Both the position numbers and the translations under genes were made by a program. A stretch of DNA of 64,000 nucleotides. It comes from Polytrichum commune (Eukaryota; Streptophyta; Polytrichopsida; Polytrichales; Polytrichaceae). The notes below the pieces were generated by a model. The model searched no databases. It was not told where the DNA came from and worked only from the letters and a program-made list of their open reading frames with translations. The stretch lies in the NCBI GenBank assembly GCA_950295325.1, contig OX485806.1, positions 31,126,001 to 31,190,000 of the forward strand, read 5' to 3'. This document shows positions 26,390 to 36,827 of this stretch, in pieces. The first letter of the stretch is position 1, and the number at the start of each line of letters is the position of its first letter.

Positions 26390-26786
26390 AACTACACTAT
26401 CTATCTATCTATATAATATTTAATGTCACCAAACTCAATACTAGTTGTAAACCACATGTGTGGTGTCACCAACACTATATGTAAACCTAACATTATTTTT
26501 CATTCCTTGTGAAAAAAATGGTCATTATAGGTTACCAATGTTGCAATTACAATCACTTACTAAGTGTACCTTCATCCAAAAATCAATCATCCATGACAAT
26601 ATTTCATTACATTCGTGTTAGGATGCAAAAAATGCCAAACCTTGTTTCAATATTTGGCATTTGGATGAACTAAAAGTAAGTTGACAAGACAATACTTGTG
26701 AAATCAATCATACGATGTGTCCCCAAAAAAGTTATCACTGTGACATAAAATACCATATGGCACTAAATACAATATTTAGTGTAGTT
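26390..26786. repeat. Family C repeat, compact copy
   Basis: A 397-bp copy. The ends AACTACACTA (left) and the inverse of AACTACACTAAATATTG (right) are complementary. It shares GTGGTGTCACCAACACTA, GTTGCAATTACAATCACTTA and TGTGACATAAAATACCATAT with the other family C copies. A short CTAT microsatellite lies at the left end. Non-coding. Confidence 0.7.
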
Positions 26787-26937
26787 GTGTTCATTGAAGT
26801 ATCTTGTGTAGAAAGATAGTAATCAACAAGAATTAACCATATAAGACCCATCTACGTTGGTTACCTTAATGCTTTATGAGAGCGAGAGAGATTGTGTGAG
26901 AGAAAGAGGATACCTACTTACATAGCTAGTGCAATAT

Positions 26938-27189
26938 GGGGGGGGGGGGGGGAGGGAGGGCTCACGATGGAATAAATTCCTCGGAAATCAATAGACAAGG
27001 ATAGAATAACAAGCAAAACAACTTGTTGTGATGGTGGTCAAAAGAAGAATGTGTAGAATTTGAAATGACAATTTGTGTGATTTGCAATTGTCAACCTGAT
27101 AAAACAACATGTGGTTCAATTTAATGGTCAAAATGATTTGTGAAGTTGGATGTGTTCAAAAGAAGCTTGTGAACTTACTTAGTTTGAGT

Positions 27190-27258
<69 letters not shown>
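26938..27258. repeat. G15 tract and compound (TG)n(AG)n microsatellite
   Basis: A run of 15 G at 26938-26952 continues into GGAGGGAGGG. A compound simple repeat occupies about 27189-27258, TG units followed by AG units. Between them (26953-27188) is AT-rich DNA with no gene. The microsatellite ends 8 bp before the family F element that borders the bHLH gene. Confidence 0.9.
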
Positions 27259-27260
<2 letters not shown>

Positions 27261-27266
27261 TACTTA

Positions 27267-27767
27267 GGGCCACTTCACACACAAGCCAAGAGCCGTGACC
27301 AAGAAATTGTGAGAGCCCAAAAGAGAGCGTCTAAAGGCCGTCCCAAGGCACCTCCAAAATCACGTAGTGTGGTCACAAACCCTCGAGTGTAGTGTGAAGT
27401 CATACGTGACCGGGCCCTCAACCAAATGCTATTTCAATGAATGTCTATTCAAGCAGGGTCCTCACACATGATAAAATAGAATAAATCAACGGTTGTGAGC
27501 GTTTAGAGTGCCACGGTCTCCCGGTTTTGAATTAGGCCTACCTCCAAGAAGCGGTTTTTGAAAATAGTCCAAGTGACCATGAAACATGATCCATTCGTTG
27601 CCATGTAGGAATCCATGTAGACTTCACCTCCATCTTGCATTCACATACTCCGTTGGTCCCTCAAGCGTAGTGGGAAGCGAACTTGGACCCGCTCCGCCTT
27701 CTCCACCAATGAGAGTGCTTGCAGTGCAATGGTCACGGGCCCGCAGTCTCGTGTGTGACGAGGTCCT
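27267..27767. mobile_element. Family F Harbinger-like MITE upstream of the bHLH gene
   Basis: The left end GGGCCACTTCACACACAAGC is preceded by TTA. The body matches 16099-16597 throughout (GAGAGCCCAAAAGAG, AATAAATCAACGGT, ATGTAGGAATCCATGTAG, CCACCAATGAGAGTGCTTG). The right end is degenerate: GTGTGTGACGAGGTCC where GTGTGTGAAGTGGCCC would be expected. It ends within about 300-500 bp of the probable transcribed region of the bHLH gene, so it may form part of its promoter. Confidence 0.75.
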
Positions 27768-28373
27768 TTCACAAGGCAGTCATCGGTGGTGCAAGAGCGA
27801 AGCGAAGGGAGAGACGGGAGGGAGAATCTGGTTCCTGGGAAATCAATAAGAAAAGGATAGAATGGTGGATCCTGACGCCTCCTGCGATCGAACCAACTTG
27901 CAGTATCCTCCTGCGATCGGACGACTCGGGGATGATGATGACGACGACGACGACGACGATGATGAGGAGGCGGACGAAGAAGATCAAGACTCATGATGAG
28001 ATGAAGGTGCGTGAGTGTGAAAGGGGAATGCAAGCAAGTGAGATGAGGCAAGGGAGGGGGGTTGGCGGGTGCAGGCCGTCGGCGTCGGGCGCGGCGGTCA
28101 TTCAGGCATCTTGGGTTGTAGTGCCCTGCTCCTGTGCTGTGTGTCAGAGAGCCCCTGCTGCTGCTGCTGCCCCCCTCTCTCCCCTCTCCCTTGTCTCCTC
28201 TCCTGCGTCTCCTCCCTCCCGCACTCCCGCACCCTAGGCCACCAGCCAGCCATTGGCAGCAGCATCACCACCACCATGTCAAGCCTGACCTCTTGCTTCG
28301 ACACCTCAGAACTCTCCTCTCCCTCTCCCTCTCCCTCCACATCACCCTGCGGCAGCTGCTCCCTCTCCACCAG
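27768..28373 (+). promoter_or_regulatory. Promoter-proximal region and first leader exon of the bHLH gene
   Basis: This GC-rich, pyrimidine-rich stretch (CTGCTGCTGCTGCTG, then CT-rich runs to 28370) ends at a strong splice donor, CCAG|GTAAGTAAG, with GT at 28374. A matching acceptor, CACATGCAG, ends at 29682. I infer a non-coding first exon ending at 28373. The transcription start is not visible and no clear TATA box was found. A GATGATGATGACGACGACG repeat lies near 27933-27965. An ATG at 28276 in good context opens a frame that crosses the splice junction (listed separately). Confidence 0.55.
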
Positions 28374-29776
28374 GTAAGTAAGTAAAGCTTTAGAAGCCTC
28401 ATTCATATCCCCACCCTCAACTCCTGTCTATGCTCATACATGTGTCTGCACATACACACGCATGCATACGAAGTTAGCCTATGTGGGATTCCTGTGCGGG
28501 ATGATTGTCGATAGATCTGGATGGGGGTTGAGTTGGGTTCGTGCGTATCTTTGGGATAAAGAGTTTTTGAGGGTGGGAGGTTTGGGTGGTGGCAGCGGAC
28601 AGAATCCCGAAGTGTTTGAAGAGAGTAGTGACTTTTAGTTTATGTGTGTTGGAAGAAGACTCAGTTATGATGGGTTTTGGGTAGGTCGGTAGGGGTGTGT
28701 TGAGGTTTGTTTGGATTTTGAGGGTGGAGCGTGGGTGGACATTGGTGAGAGGAACAGAAGGGTATGGCGGTTTTCCTTTGTGGATTTTTGGCAGATCTGG
28801 GATGGGTTGGGTTAGTGTGTTGGTTTTGGGCGGGGGAGTTTTGGGGTTTGAAGTTTTGGGTCATGGTGGTAGTGGAGATAAACCGCTGTGTGTGTTTGTG
28901 TGAGTGCGGGTGTCAAAAGCAGCAACTTTATTGAGTCCATGTGTGTTGGTAAGGAAGGTTGGGTTAATGATTGTTTTGGGTTACATGTTGCTGGCTACGT
29001 TTTGGATTACGTGAGTGCATCGAGGTTGTTGGATTTGTGGGGGTTGCGACATTGTCGCGGGTTTTGATACGCTTAGTTGGATTCGTGTGCGGATTTTTGT
29101 TGATAGATCTGGGTTGGTTGGTTTGGGTAGCGGGTATCCTTGGGCGGGGAGGAGTTTCGAGGGTTGGAGGGAGCTGGGGAAGGGCGTTTGAAGGCGTCAA
29201 CAGTAGTAACTTTGCAGCTCATGTGCTCTTATGGAAGCACAATGAAGCCTGGGTTATGATGATTTTGAGAGGTTTGCGGTGTCGAGTCGTTCGTTGCGAG
29301 CTGTGAATGTGCGTCTGTTTACATCTCTCTTGGTTTGTCTAGATTTGGGCCGGTCGACATTGGTTTTGAACTTGGGGTCACGTGTATCCGATGTTCATGG
29401 GAGTTTGGGGCACAGAAGATTCCGTGTCTGTAGAGGAGCGGAGTCGTACGACGGACTCCGTCGTCTCGTGATCCCGTCGTGTAGAAAGTAGGACTTAGCC
29501 CTGCAACATCCAAAGGGCTATGGGAGCTTGGGAAAACGTACATGGATTTGGGGTACCTTGGGGGCGTTTTGTCATCATAAAAAACTGTGTGAATCCTCTT
29601 CGTGTGCGAGGGTTATTTCAGGATGATTTCGTGACACTCATCTCCGTCGCTCTTTCTCCCTCTCTCTTATTCCCACATGCAGGTTGCGAGGATCCGGTGT
29701 TGGTCCATTCGAGGACGACTGCAGAATAGGGGTCCGAAGAAGGGTATGTCGGATGGGTAACATGCTCCTTTGGTGA
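28276..29776 (+). other. Possible upstream ORF in the bHLH leader (split)
   Basis: ATG at 28276 (context ACCACCATGT) starts a Ser/Pro-rich frame through the donor at 28373. If joined to 29683 it continues in frame to a TGA at 29774-29776, giving 63 residues (join 28276-28373, 29683-29776). The stop precedes the main start at 30106, so this would be an upstream ORF and not an N-terminal extension. It depends on the inferred leader splice and on transcription starting upstream of 28276. No known conserved uORF peptide was recognised. Confidence 0.35.
28374..29682 (+). other. 5'-leader intron of the bHLH gene with three 290-bp tandem repeats
   Basis: A 1,309-bp GT-AG intron, markedly G- and T-rich on the plus strand. 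Three diverged units with a spacing of about 290 bp can be aligned by landmarks: a TGGATTTTTGGCAGATCTGG-like block near 28490, 28775 and 29075; an ACTTTATTGAGTCCATGTG-like block near 28630, 28920 and 29207; then a GGGTTATGATGATTTTG-like block. No coding potential is recognised. Long 5'-leader introns often raise expression in plants, but such a role here is conjecture. Confidence 0.55.
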
Positions 29777-30105
29777 ATTTCATCACCGGGTTGAAGGGGA
29801 TGTTGTTCTGCTTACGGGGAGGGTTGGCTTGGGGGGCCCTTCGAGTGGTAGGCGATGTTGTGCAGCTCACGCGGAGCGTGGTAGGAGGAGGGTGCAAGGG
29901 AATCCCGCCTGTACAAGTAGAGAGCAAGAACAAGATCAAGAAACACATAGTAGTTGTTACAGTAAACGGGGAGGGCTCCCAACCCAAATCCCTTCATAGA
30001 CGAAGAATCAACATCATCATCATCATCATCATCACTACTCTGGACCCCTATTCTGCAGTCTAGCCCGAGGTCCGTTGTCGTCATCTACAAGGTCTCAGCC
30101 GCTGA
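29683..30105 (+). promoter_or_regulatory. Second leader exon of the bHLH gene with a 19-bp perfect inverted repeat
   Basis: The leader from the acceptor at 29682 to the start codon contains GACTGCAGAATAGGGGTCC (29717-29735) and its exact inverse (30042-30060), 306 bp apart, so the mRNA could form a stem here. A CAT-repeat run lies at 30012-30034. An alternative intron from GTATGT (29744) to CTGCAG (30058) would remove most of the loop. It would not create an in-frame extension of the main protein. Confidence 0.5.
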
Positions 30106-32174
30106 ATGGAGCAAGCTTATCCTTCTTCAACAAGCGCGATGCAGTGGCTCTCGGAAATGGTAAACCCTCCGCCGCATGCTAACTAAATTTTCTTCTGTAT
30201 TGGTGTAAAGAATCTTGCATTCTTGGGACGTCGGTAGAGTGAGTGAGTGTCGGTTATATTTGGCTTTCTGGGAAAGCATTCGCTTATGGTTTAATCAATT
30301 ATGGTAGGATATGGAGGAGCACGGTGTGTCAAGGCAGTTTGATCCTCTTCACCATCACGGCACCGACCACTATTCTGTCATGCAGGGAGGTGACGGAGGG
30401 AGCTGCTTCGATCTGGGGTCGTCCTTGGAATTTCTGCATCAAAAGGACCGTCAACAACATCATCATCAGCAGCAACAACAACAAAATAATACTCATAGCA
30501 TGCCGATGACGAGCCGAGGCATGAATTACGCAGGGTTCACAACTCTGGATGGGCTGTTGAGCCAAGAATGTCCACCGACGACAAACATCAAGCCAAGCTC
30601 CTGGGGATCCTCCACAGTGGTGAGCAGCGAGCAAGACCAATTTCATTCTTCCCGATGGATGATGTCGCCCGCATTTTCCACGAACTCCAGTGTCCAAAGC
30701 GCATGTGTGAACCCACATCAACATCCACAGGTATTCAGCCATGTCATATCACCCCATTTGGATGCATTCTCCCTCTCCCATCCCCAGCATGTGCATGACG
30801 AGCTGGCCGCCCTGCGAAACCAAGGTGGCAACCACATGGACCTTCGAAACTCGCCTGGATCCGTAGGCCAGGAAAGTTGCATCTCAGATCCGCATTCAGT
30901 GGAGGGCCTCAACAATGGAGCCAACCCGGGTGCCGTCAACGAATCCAACCGGTGTAACAAGAGGAAACCTGAGTTGCTTCCACTTGACATTAGATTCCCT
31001 AGGTCAAGCCCTGTCAATAACCCTCCCCCTATCGTAGCTGCCGCCAAGAGCATGGGACACACGCAAGATCACATCATGGCCGAGCGTAAACGGCGAGAGA
31101 AGCTAAGCCAACGGTTCATTGCCCTGTCTGCCATCGTCCCCGGGCTCAAGAAGGTGTGAGATGCATTCCTATGCCTTCATGTATGTCATGTCATATATCC
31201 TCGGAACATCTCATTGAAGTCGATCTTCCCTCGAAGCTGTGACTTTATTGCCTTTGTAGTCTTTGAATGTAGTGTGATGTAATGTATTCTTATGCCTTCG
31301 TGTCATGTCAGAATTCGTTGGAACATTTCATTGAAGCTCTTCCAAAGCTTGTTCTTGAGCTTTCCAAAAGAAGCTGTGTGCTTGTTTCTATGTTTCGTGA
31401 AGGTTTCGAGAAGAAGAAGCACTGACTGTATTCTGAAGTCTTTGTTGCAGTCTCTGAGTGTGCTGTGGTGGTGTGTGGGTTGTTGTTCTGGGCGGATTTA
31501 TGTGTGTTGTCTGTAGATGGACAAAGCGTCAGTTCTCGGAGATGCAATCAAGTATGTGAAAACGTTGCAAGACAAGCTGAAGTCTCTTGAAGAGCAATTA
31601 CCAAGGAAGAGGATGCGGTCGCACTCCAACACTATCAAGCCACTGGCGGTGCCTAATCCCACTTCATCAGAAGATGAGAAAGTTGCTGAGAAGGGATCTG
31701 AATCTGAAGTTGTTGAGGATGATGGCACTGGACCTGAGATCGAGGCACGCAAGATCGACAGGACAGTCCTCGTCCGCATGCATTGTGAGAAGAGGAAAGG
31801 CTTGCTTGTAGAGTCTCTTGCCGAGCTTGAGAAGCTGAAACTAGTGATTCTCAATGCCAACATCCTCTCCTTCCCGGCAAACATTGTGGATCTCACCTGC
31901 AGCGCACAGGTGGGCAGGCGCAATTTTTTTTCATCAGGATTTCTTCCCTCGCCTATTCGTGGCCTGTATCTTGAGGGTCTAAAAAAATTCAAATTTAATG
32001 TTTCTTTTTGTTTTATCTTGATGGTATTTCGCTTATGTCAAGGTTTGTCATCAGGTCACATGAGATTGATAAGTGTGGATGTGGGTGTATGTGCAGGTGG
32101 AGGAGGGCTCCGAGATCAACACCGACGAGATTGTCAGGAATCTTCAAGCCTTGTATCAGCGGCTTGATGAATGA
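30106..32174 (+). CDS. bHLH transcription factor, subgroup IVa-like (bHLH18/19/20/25, NAI1 type)
   Basis: Four coding exons, 30106-30159, 30308-31153, 31517-31909 and 32097-32174, give 456 residues. All junctions are GT-AG and phase 0. The start was chosen because a short first exon ending MQWLSEM joins in frame, as in relatives. Residues 20-265 are low-complexity, with His/Gln runs near 65-80. The bHLH domain spans about 272-320: the basic region DHIMAERKRREKLSQRF has the H273-E277-R281 triad expected to contact a CACGTG G-box, and helix 1 (ALSAIVPGLKK) is separated from helix 2 (MDKASVLGDAIKYVKTLQ) by the characteristic intron. The acidic Ser/Glu linker leads to an ACT-like domain (about 380-452, RMHCEKRKGLLVESLAELEK). 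Family members are nuclear dimeric regulators, in flowering plants of ER-body formation, iron and defence responses; the target here is unknown. The family is certain, the subgroup likely, and no ortholog symbol is assigned. Confidence 0.92.
31154..31516 (+). repeat. Internal tandem duplication in the third bHLH intron
   Basis: This 363-bp GT-AG intron splits the bHLH domain between helix 1 and helix 2, the position typical of this subgroup. It contains two copies, about 120 bp apart, of a block of about 65 bp: TTCCTATGCCTTCATG...GGAACATCTCATTGAAG at about 31162-31230 and TTCTTATGCCTTCGTG...GGAACATTTCATTGAAG at about 31282-31350. A weaker echo (TGCAGTCTCTGAGTGTG) follows near 31446. Confidence 0.75.
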
Positions 32175-33060
32175 ATGAGCAGTTTGAAGAAGAATTTTGA
32201 CCCGAGTACCACCACCACCACCACCTGCAATTTATCCTCCATTATGGCCACTTCATTGGAAGCAAGCTGTGTATAGTGAACAGTTTTTTACACCTCTTAC
32301 AACTACAACTCTTTATTTTTTTATCTTAACCGATTTCTTGACTTCGCTTAGAACCTTAGCCTTGAAGAAGCTGTCCGTTTTTGGGATTGGCCCTCTGCAT
32401 CATTGAGGAGGTGTCACCCTCTCATGCGCTCCACATTTTCCAACCAAATATCCCTCGTCCTGGTCTTCCTGTACTTTTTCCCTCAGGGTTGTTTATCAGG
32501 GTTTCATGTTCTCCCTTTTTGCCTCTGCCGGCATGTGTCTGCCTTTTCTGAAAGGGGCTGGCCTCTACTCTGTATAAAATAAATACAGAGACGAGGTGGC
32601 TTTGCTTTGTGCAACAGCAGCATACCCCCGGGAGGTTTTAGTGGGTCTTTTTGTGATCCCACTACTTTGAATTGCCACCCTATTTTAGTACAGATGCCCT
32701 CAGTTCGTGTGGTTTCCACTGTGATGAAGATTGTAGCTCCAAGATTGACCGCCAGGATTTTTTTGCGAGGCGCACCTGACAGATTCTCTCTCTCCAGCAA
32801 TCTGGCAGCCGACTTGTTCCAGCCTGAAAGTGGTCTCCTGCTGTTACTCTCACTGCATTGGGTTTTTATTTGGGGCAAGTGCCCTTCGTTGTCTGCCCAC
32901 ATGTATGCACAGTAGGTGTATTTAGTGCAACAAAGTTCCATGGCCACGAAAGACGCAACTCTTGTTGTTAATTTGTGAGTGTTTTTCAACACTGCACCTG
33001 TTGCTCCAGACCATTATTTTTGGGTCTTACATAAATAAAGATGAGCATTGAACATCTCAT
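32175..33060 (+). terminator. 3' untranslated region and candidate poly(A) signals of the bHLH gene
   Basis: Downstream of the TGA, AATAAA occurs at 32578-32583 and again at 33034-33039 (ACATAAATAAAG). Either could direct 3' processing; the first gives a 3' UTR of about 430 bases, the second about 880. The minus-strand frame at 32504-32992 has no recognisable domain and is treated as a shadow. Confidence 0.45.
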
Positions 33061-34089
33061 TGGTTTCAATCTCCAGTGTGCCTCAGTTGTTGTGGCCTTT
33101 TGTACCTGGCTTTTGTAACTGCTTTCATTCTCAGGTATACCTTTGTTGTGTGTAACTGGTCTAATCTGAAGAGTATGTCTTCTCATTATTGCACACAAGT
33201 GTACTCAGTAAGTCCTGTCAATTTGTGAGCCTTCAGACTCTTCTTTTTGCTCAGCGTTCCTCACACATCATTCTGTTACTATTATGTGTTGCGGTATCTG
33301 CCTTGGTTTAAACATTTTATGTTTTCACATGCGATTTATCTTCGTTTTGAATATGGTGTGTGAGACGTTAATTGGGTGCTGGGCTTGGAATTCCACGTAC
33401 ATGACATTTGATCCAAGTTGAACCATTTGCGAGATGCCCATGATGGGTTTGATGCTGGTTGCAAGTCCAAGGTGAAGTAGAGTCAATTGGGCCACGTGAC
33501 ATCGCTTATGAAATGACATGAAATTTGTTGAGTTGTCTGTTTGTGATTACCTTTAGTGAACTGACTTTTTGCTTTTGCTTGCGCCTTGATGGACGTGGAT
33601 ACATGAGACAAGGTAAGGGCAAGTCTGCGGAACGTAGCCCAAGGCTGTCAAACAAGCATATTCAATCTCCCACTTGAACCTGCAGTAAAGTTGAAGGATG
33701 TGCGTGCTTTTAATGTTGTTAACTTTATAAACGTTCCTATCATTGGATTGTGGATGAGGGCGAAGCTCAGAGACCACTTACTGTAGTTTCTTCAGCACGG
33801 AAGGCAGTTGCAAGAATAGCAACACAAGAGTTTCATGGACCCTGGAAGTAGGTAGAGCGAGTTTTCAGCTACGCTGCTTGTCCACCAGATTCTAGTGGAA
33901 ATGTAGATTTCACCAGATGAAATCTTCATTTCCATTAGAATCTGGTGGTGGGCGACCGGCCTACATGGAAACTAACCCGTAGTCACCTAGTATCTAATAT
34001 CTAGTCCAAATGGTGATTTTTTCTGATTTTTTTTTAGTGATTTAGGCGTGGGCTTCTGTGCATGGATTTCCTAGGTTCATGTCATTGAT
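33061..34089. other. Intergenic DNA downstream of the bHLH gene
   Basis: No gene recognised. The only clear structure is the palindrome at 33882-33948, listed separately. Confidence 0.4.
33882..33948. repeat. 67-bp near-perfect palindrome (31-bp arms)
   Basis: Arms 33882-33912 and 33918-33948 are complementary with only two mismatches around the 5-base loop CCAGA. The left arm begins CCACCAGATTCTAGTGG; the right arm ends CATTAGAATCTGGTGG. As RNA it would fold into a single long hairpin, on either strand. It could be a minimal foldback MITE or part of a small-RNA precursor. The loop is very short for a plant microRNA precursor, so I do not call it one. Confidence 0.9.
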
Positions 34090-34426
34090 TAAGGTTGCTT
34101 TTTGTAATTCGACACTTATATGTGATTGGTGTGTGGTTTAGTGAGGATCAAAGAACAAACATCATAGAGACAGATGTTTACTAGAGATTGGATCACGTCT
34201 TTGGATTTATTAACTACTCCACACTCGAATGGGGAGGATCTATGAACTCAATCAAGAAATCAACAAACATGCACTTCCGATAACCATAACTGAATCAAGG
34301 GAGGTCCGATGTTTGTCGATGCTTTATCATAGATTTGTAATGCAATAGAAAGTTACGTTGTGGAGATCTAATTGGTAGGAGTTAGGGAACATGAAAAACG
34401 AACTGAGTAACACCCACATAATCTAA
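34090..34426 (+). repeat. Family A element, near full length
   Basis: A copy of about 337 bp starting TAAGGTTGC. It has GTGAGGATCAAAGAACAAAC, CTACTCCACACTC, ACATGCACTTCCGATAACC and AACACCCACATAATC at the right. Closest to the copies at 36220 and 43653. Non-coding. Confidence 0.65.
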
Positions 34427-35846
34427 CACTTGTCAAATTTTGCAACGCTAAAGGGGTTGATTGCTTTCCTTGCCCTATGTCGTGCATTGCTCATCAGTCA
34501 ATGTTCAACCATACATGACTAAGGTCTAAACCAATGTTAAACCAATATACAGGTGAATGCATGGTATCAATAATCAACATCAATAATGATATCAAAAAAA
34601 CCTACCGTTGAGTATCAAAATTGTAATACCAATCAAATATTGATAGCCGGTGTATGTCAAGGTGAGAGAATCTTCATACACTTGAGTAATTATCTGGGTC
34701 AATACCATTCTGATCCATATTGATACTAGGACGAGTTCACCAAAGTATGAAAGTTCTTGCATGATGTATAGACCCAAATAGTATCGAAAACAAAAAAATA
34801 CCATCAAATATCATACCCATACTTGTCAAAAAAAGTATGAAATCCTCATTACAGATACCCAAATGGTATTAAATAAGACAATACCAATTCAACACTGGTC
34901 TAAACACTTCACGACACAGCAATTTGTAAGCGAGATAGAATATTTACTGGATTCAATGAAATGCACAGCGTGGGGTCAGGACATTAACTTTGAACATTCG
35001 TTTCAAGGTTGAGTTTCTCCTCGACACACAATGGAACAGTCTCGTGATGTACATCTTTAATGAGTAGATTATAAATGGTGTTATATGTAAGGTATGTGGC
35101 CCTATTGTGAGCACTTTTGACTCTGCAAACAATTTTGGTTGTTGGATCATATCCATGTTTGCTTCATCCAGTTAGTAAAGTGTTCATGACAAAGAATTGT
35201 CCTTTCGAGTTTCAACATTGGAGTTCATACGCAAAGGAACTATAAGAGGTCAAAGTGATGATTGTCTTTCTTTTTATATTGTCATACAAGTCCTCCCAAT
35301 TTTTGGCAACTATTGAACCTCAAATGGTTGATATAATCTAAGCATATACGTACTCCAATCTCTTCCTAACATGTGTTTTTAGTGTCCATTCATAACTACA
35401 ACAATATCACTCAAATGTAGGCGTCACATTTAAGGCTATGTGACCACACAAGGTCCATACATATCTCATGTGAATTTCATCCGGAAGAGATTATGCTCTC
35501 CATGTGAAGTTTATTAGGGTGAATCACACATTCGAACACAAGGGCCTCATTTAGAAAATCTCATAGGATCCAACATGTTGTTTACAAAGTTCTTCAATGA
35601 TGTGCAAAAAGTCCCCCTCATGAAAATTTTCTTAGATAATGGTCATTGGGTGGACTAGGCGAGCTCACCCACCACTCAGATGGGCCCACTTAATGCCTCT
35701 TTACCTAAATTACTTACCATTGGTTGAGCTTTCACCTTCGTCTCTCCACTTGCCATTATCACGGTTCGTCTCTGTATAGGTAGGTACAAAAGTTCATCGG
35801 AAACGCTAATTGCTTAAGCTCATTTAAAGAGCAACACAACTACTTA
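34427..35846. other. Gene-free DNA with an inverted family A fragment
   Basis: No gene recognised. At about 35240-35460 a minus-strand partial family A copy is suggested by ACATGTGTTTTTAGTGTCC and TCCAATCTCTTCC, the inverse of landmarks in the plus copies. A TAGTATCGAA / GGTATCAATA-rich patch near 34560-34890 shows no element ends. Confidence 0.4.
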
Positions 35847-36150
35847 TTGTGGGTGTGCACTAGGGCTCAAGACAAAATAAACTCCAAAATCAGGCGTTTC
35901 TATTGGTCTAGAGCAGAATTACGAATGCAATGCATTTACATTAGGGGCTTGGTCCAAGGTGTGAGAAAATGGAGTGGCGTCAATGTGGCATTCACTTTCC
36001 TACCAAATCTCAGTAGTCTCGACTCTAGAAAATACTCCTCCTAGTTTGAGAATCTTCAACTCGAGTCCAATCTTGAGCATGAAAATAAGGGTCCATTAAG
36101 GGGTGTTTAGAACTTCTTGGACACGGACCCTAATGCAAGCCCACCCACCC
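35847..36150. mobile_element. Family E Harbinger-type MITE
   Basis: A 304-bp element flanked by TTA on both sides (35844-35846 and 36151-36153). The ends TTGTGGGTGTGCACTAGGG and the inverse of GGGTGGGTGGGCTTGCATTA are imperfect inverted repeats. The interior aligns with the copy at 50056-50349: AACTCCAAAA, GTCTAGAGCAGAATT, GTGAGAAAATGGAGTGGCG, AAGGGGTGTTTAGAA. The TTA duplication fits PIF/Harbinger. Confidence 0.75.
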
Positions 36151-36219
36151 TTATACACACACGTATTTGTTAACAAAAGCAAAGCGAAAGCGTGGATTAA
36201 GTTAATTATTATGCCCTAC

Positions 36220-36581
36220 GGTATGTAGGTATTTATTCGGTTGCTTTTCTTAACCATACACCTATATTCGATTAGTGTTTGATTCAGCAAGGATCAAAGA
36301 ACAAACACCATAAAGACACATGTCTAAAAAAGATTGCACTACGTCTTCAAAACTCATTAACTACTCCACACTCAACAGTGAACACAATGAAGATGTCCTA
36401 AAAATCTCAATTAAGATATCAACAACCATACACTTCCGGTCACCATAACCAAATCAACGAAGGTCCGATTTTGAGTAACGGTTCATCGTAACCAGATTGG
36501 CTAATGCAACAAACGTCTTATTGTGTATACGTAATCGGTAGAAATAACATGAAAATTGAACCAAACAACACCCCACACACC
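36220..36581 (+). repeat. Family A element, full length
   Basis: A 362-bp copy with complementary ends: GGTATGTAGGTATTTATTCG on the left and the inverse of GGTGTGTGGGGTGTTGTTTG on the right. The interior matches 34090 and 43653 (AGGATCAAAGAACAAACACC, CATACACTTCCGGTCACC). Non-coding. Confidence 0.75.
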
Positions 36582-36628
36582 TTACTTGCTATACATGCCT
36601 GTTGGATCAAACACCTCCCTTTTCAGCG

Positions 36629-36827
36629 TCGGGGGAATTTTTTGGGCAGAATCGGTCAAGATTCTCGAGTTTCCAACCATTTACACGTCGTGAACTTTGA
36701 GGTATATTCCATGGATTCCTCTAAAAAGATCGTTAATTCTCCTGAAGCCTTCAACTTCTTCAACCAGTTATCTCTCAAACTCCACCAGTTCATCTGTAAC
36801 TAGCAGTTGGTTCTCTCCCATTCATCA
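36629..36827. repeat. Relative of the nested MULE-like element at 15435
   Basis: About 200 bp aligns with 15440-15655: GTCGGGGGAATTTTTTGGGC, GGTATATTCCATGGATTCC, CTCTAAAAAGATCGTTAATT, CCAGTTCATCTGTAACTAG, TTGGTTCTCTCCC. No target duplication can be read here, so exact limits are uncertain. Confidence 0.6.

Noticed and set aside
27641-28406. Several long overlapping open frames on both strands in the GC-rich region before the bHLH gene (up to 172 codons)
   Set aside because: They are mutually overlapping, low in complexity (His, Pro, Ser, Arg runs) and explained by simple repeats and GC content. The region fits a promoter and leader exon better.
30329-31062. Minus-strand frames of 114-137 codons opposite the bHLH exon
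   Set aside because: They are shadows of the coding strand; their runs of Leu and Met come from the antisense of CAA/CAT repeats.
33882-33948. MicroRNA precursor
   Set aside because: The 5-base loop and near-perfect arms differ from usual plant precursors, and no small-RNA evidence is available. Kept only as a palindrome.
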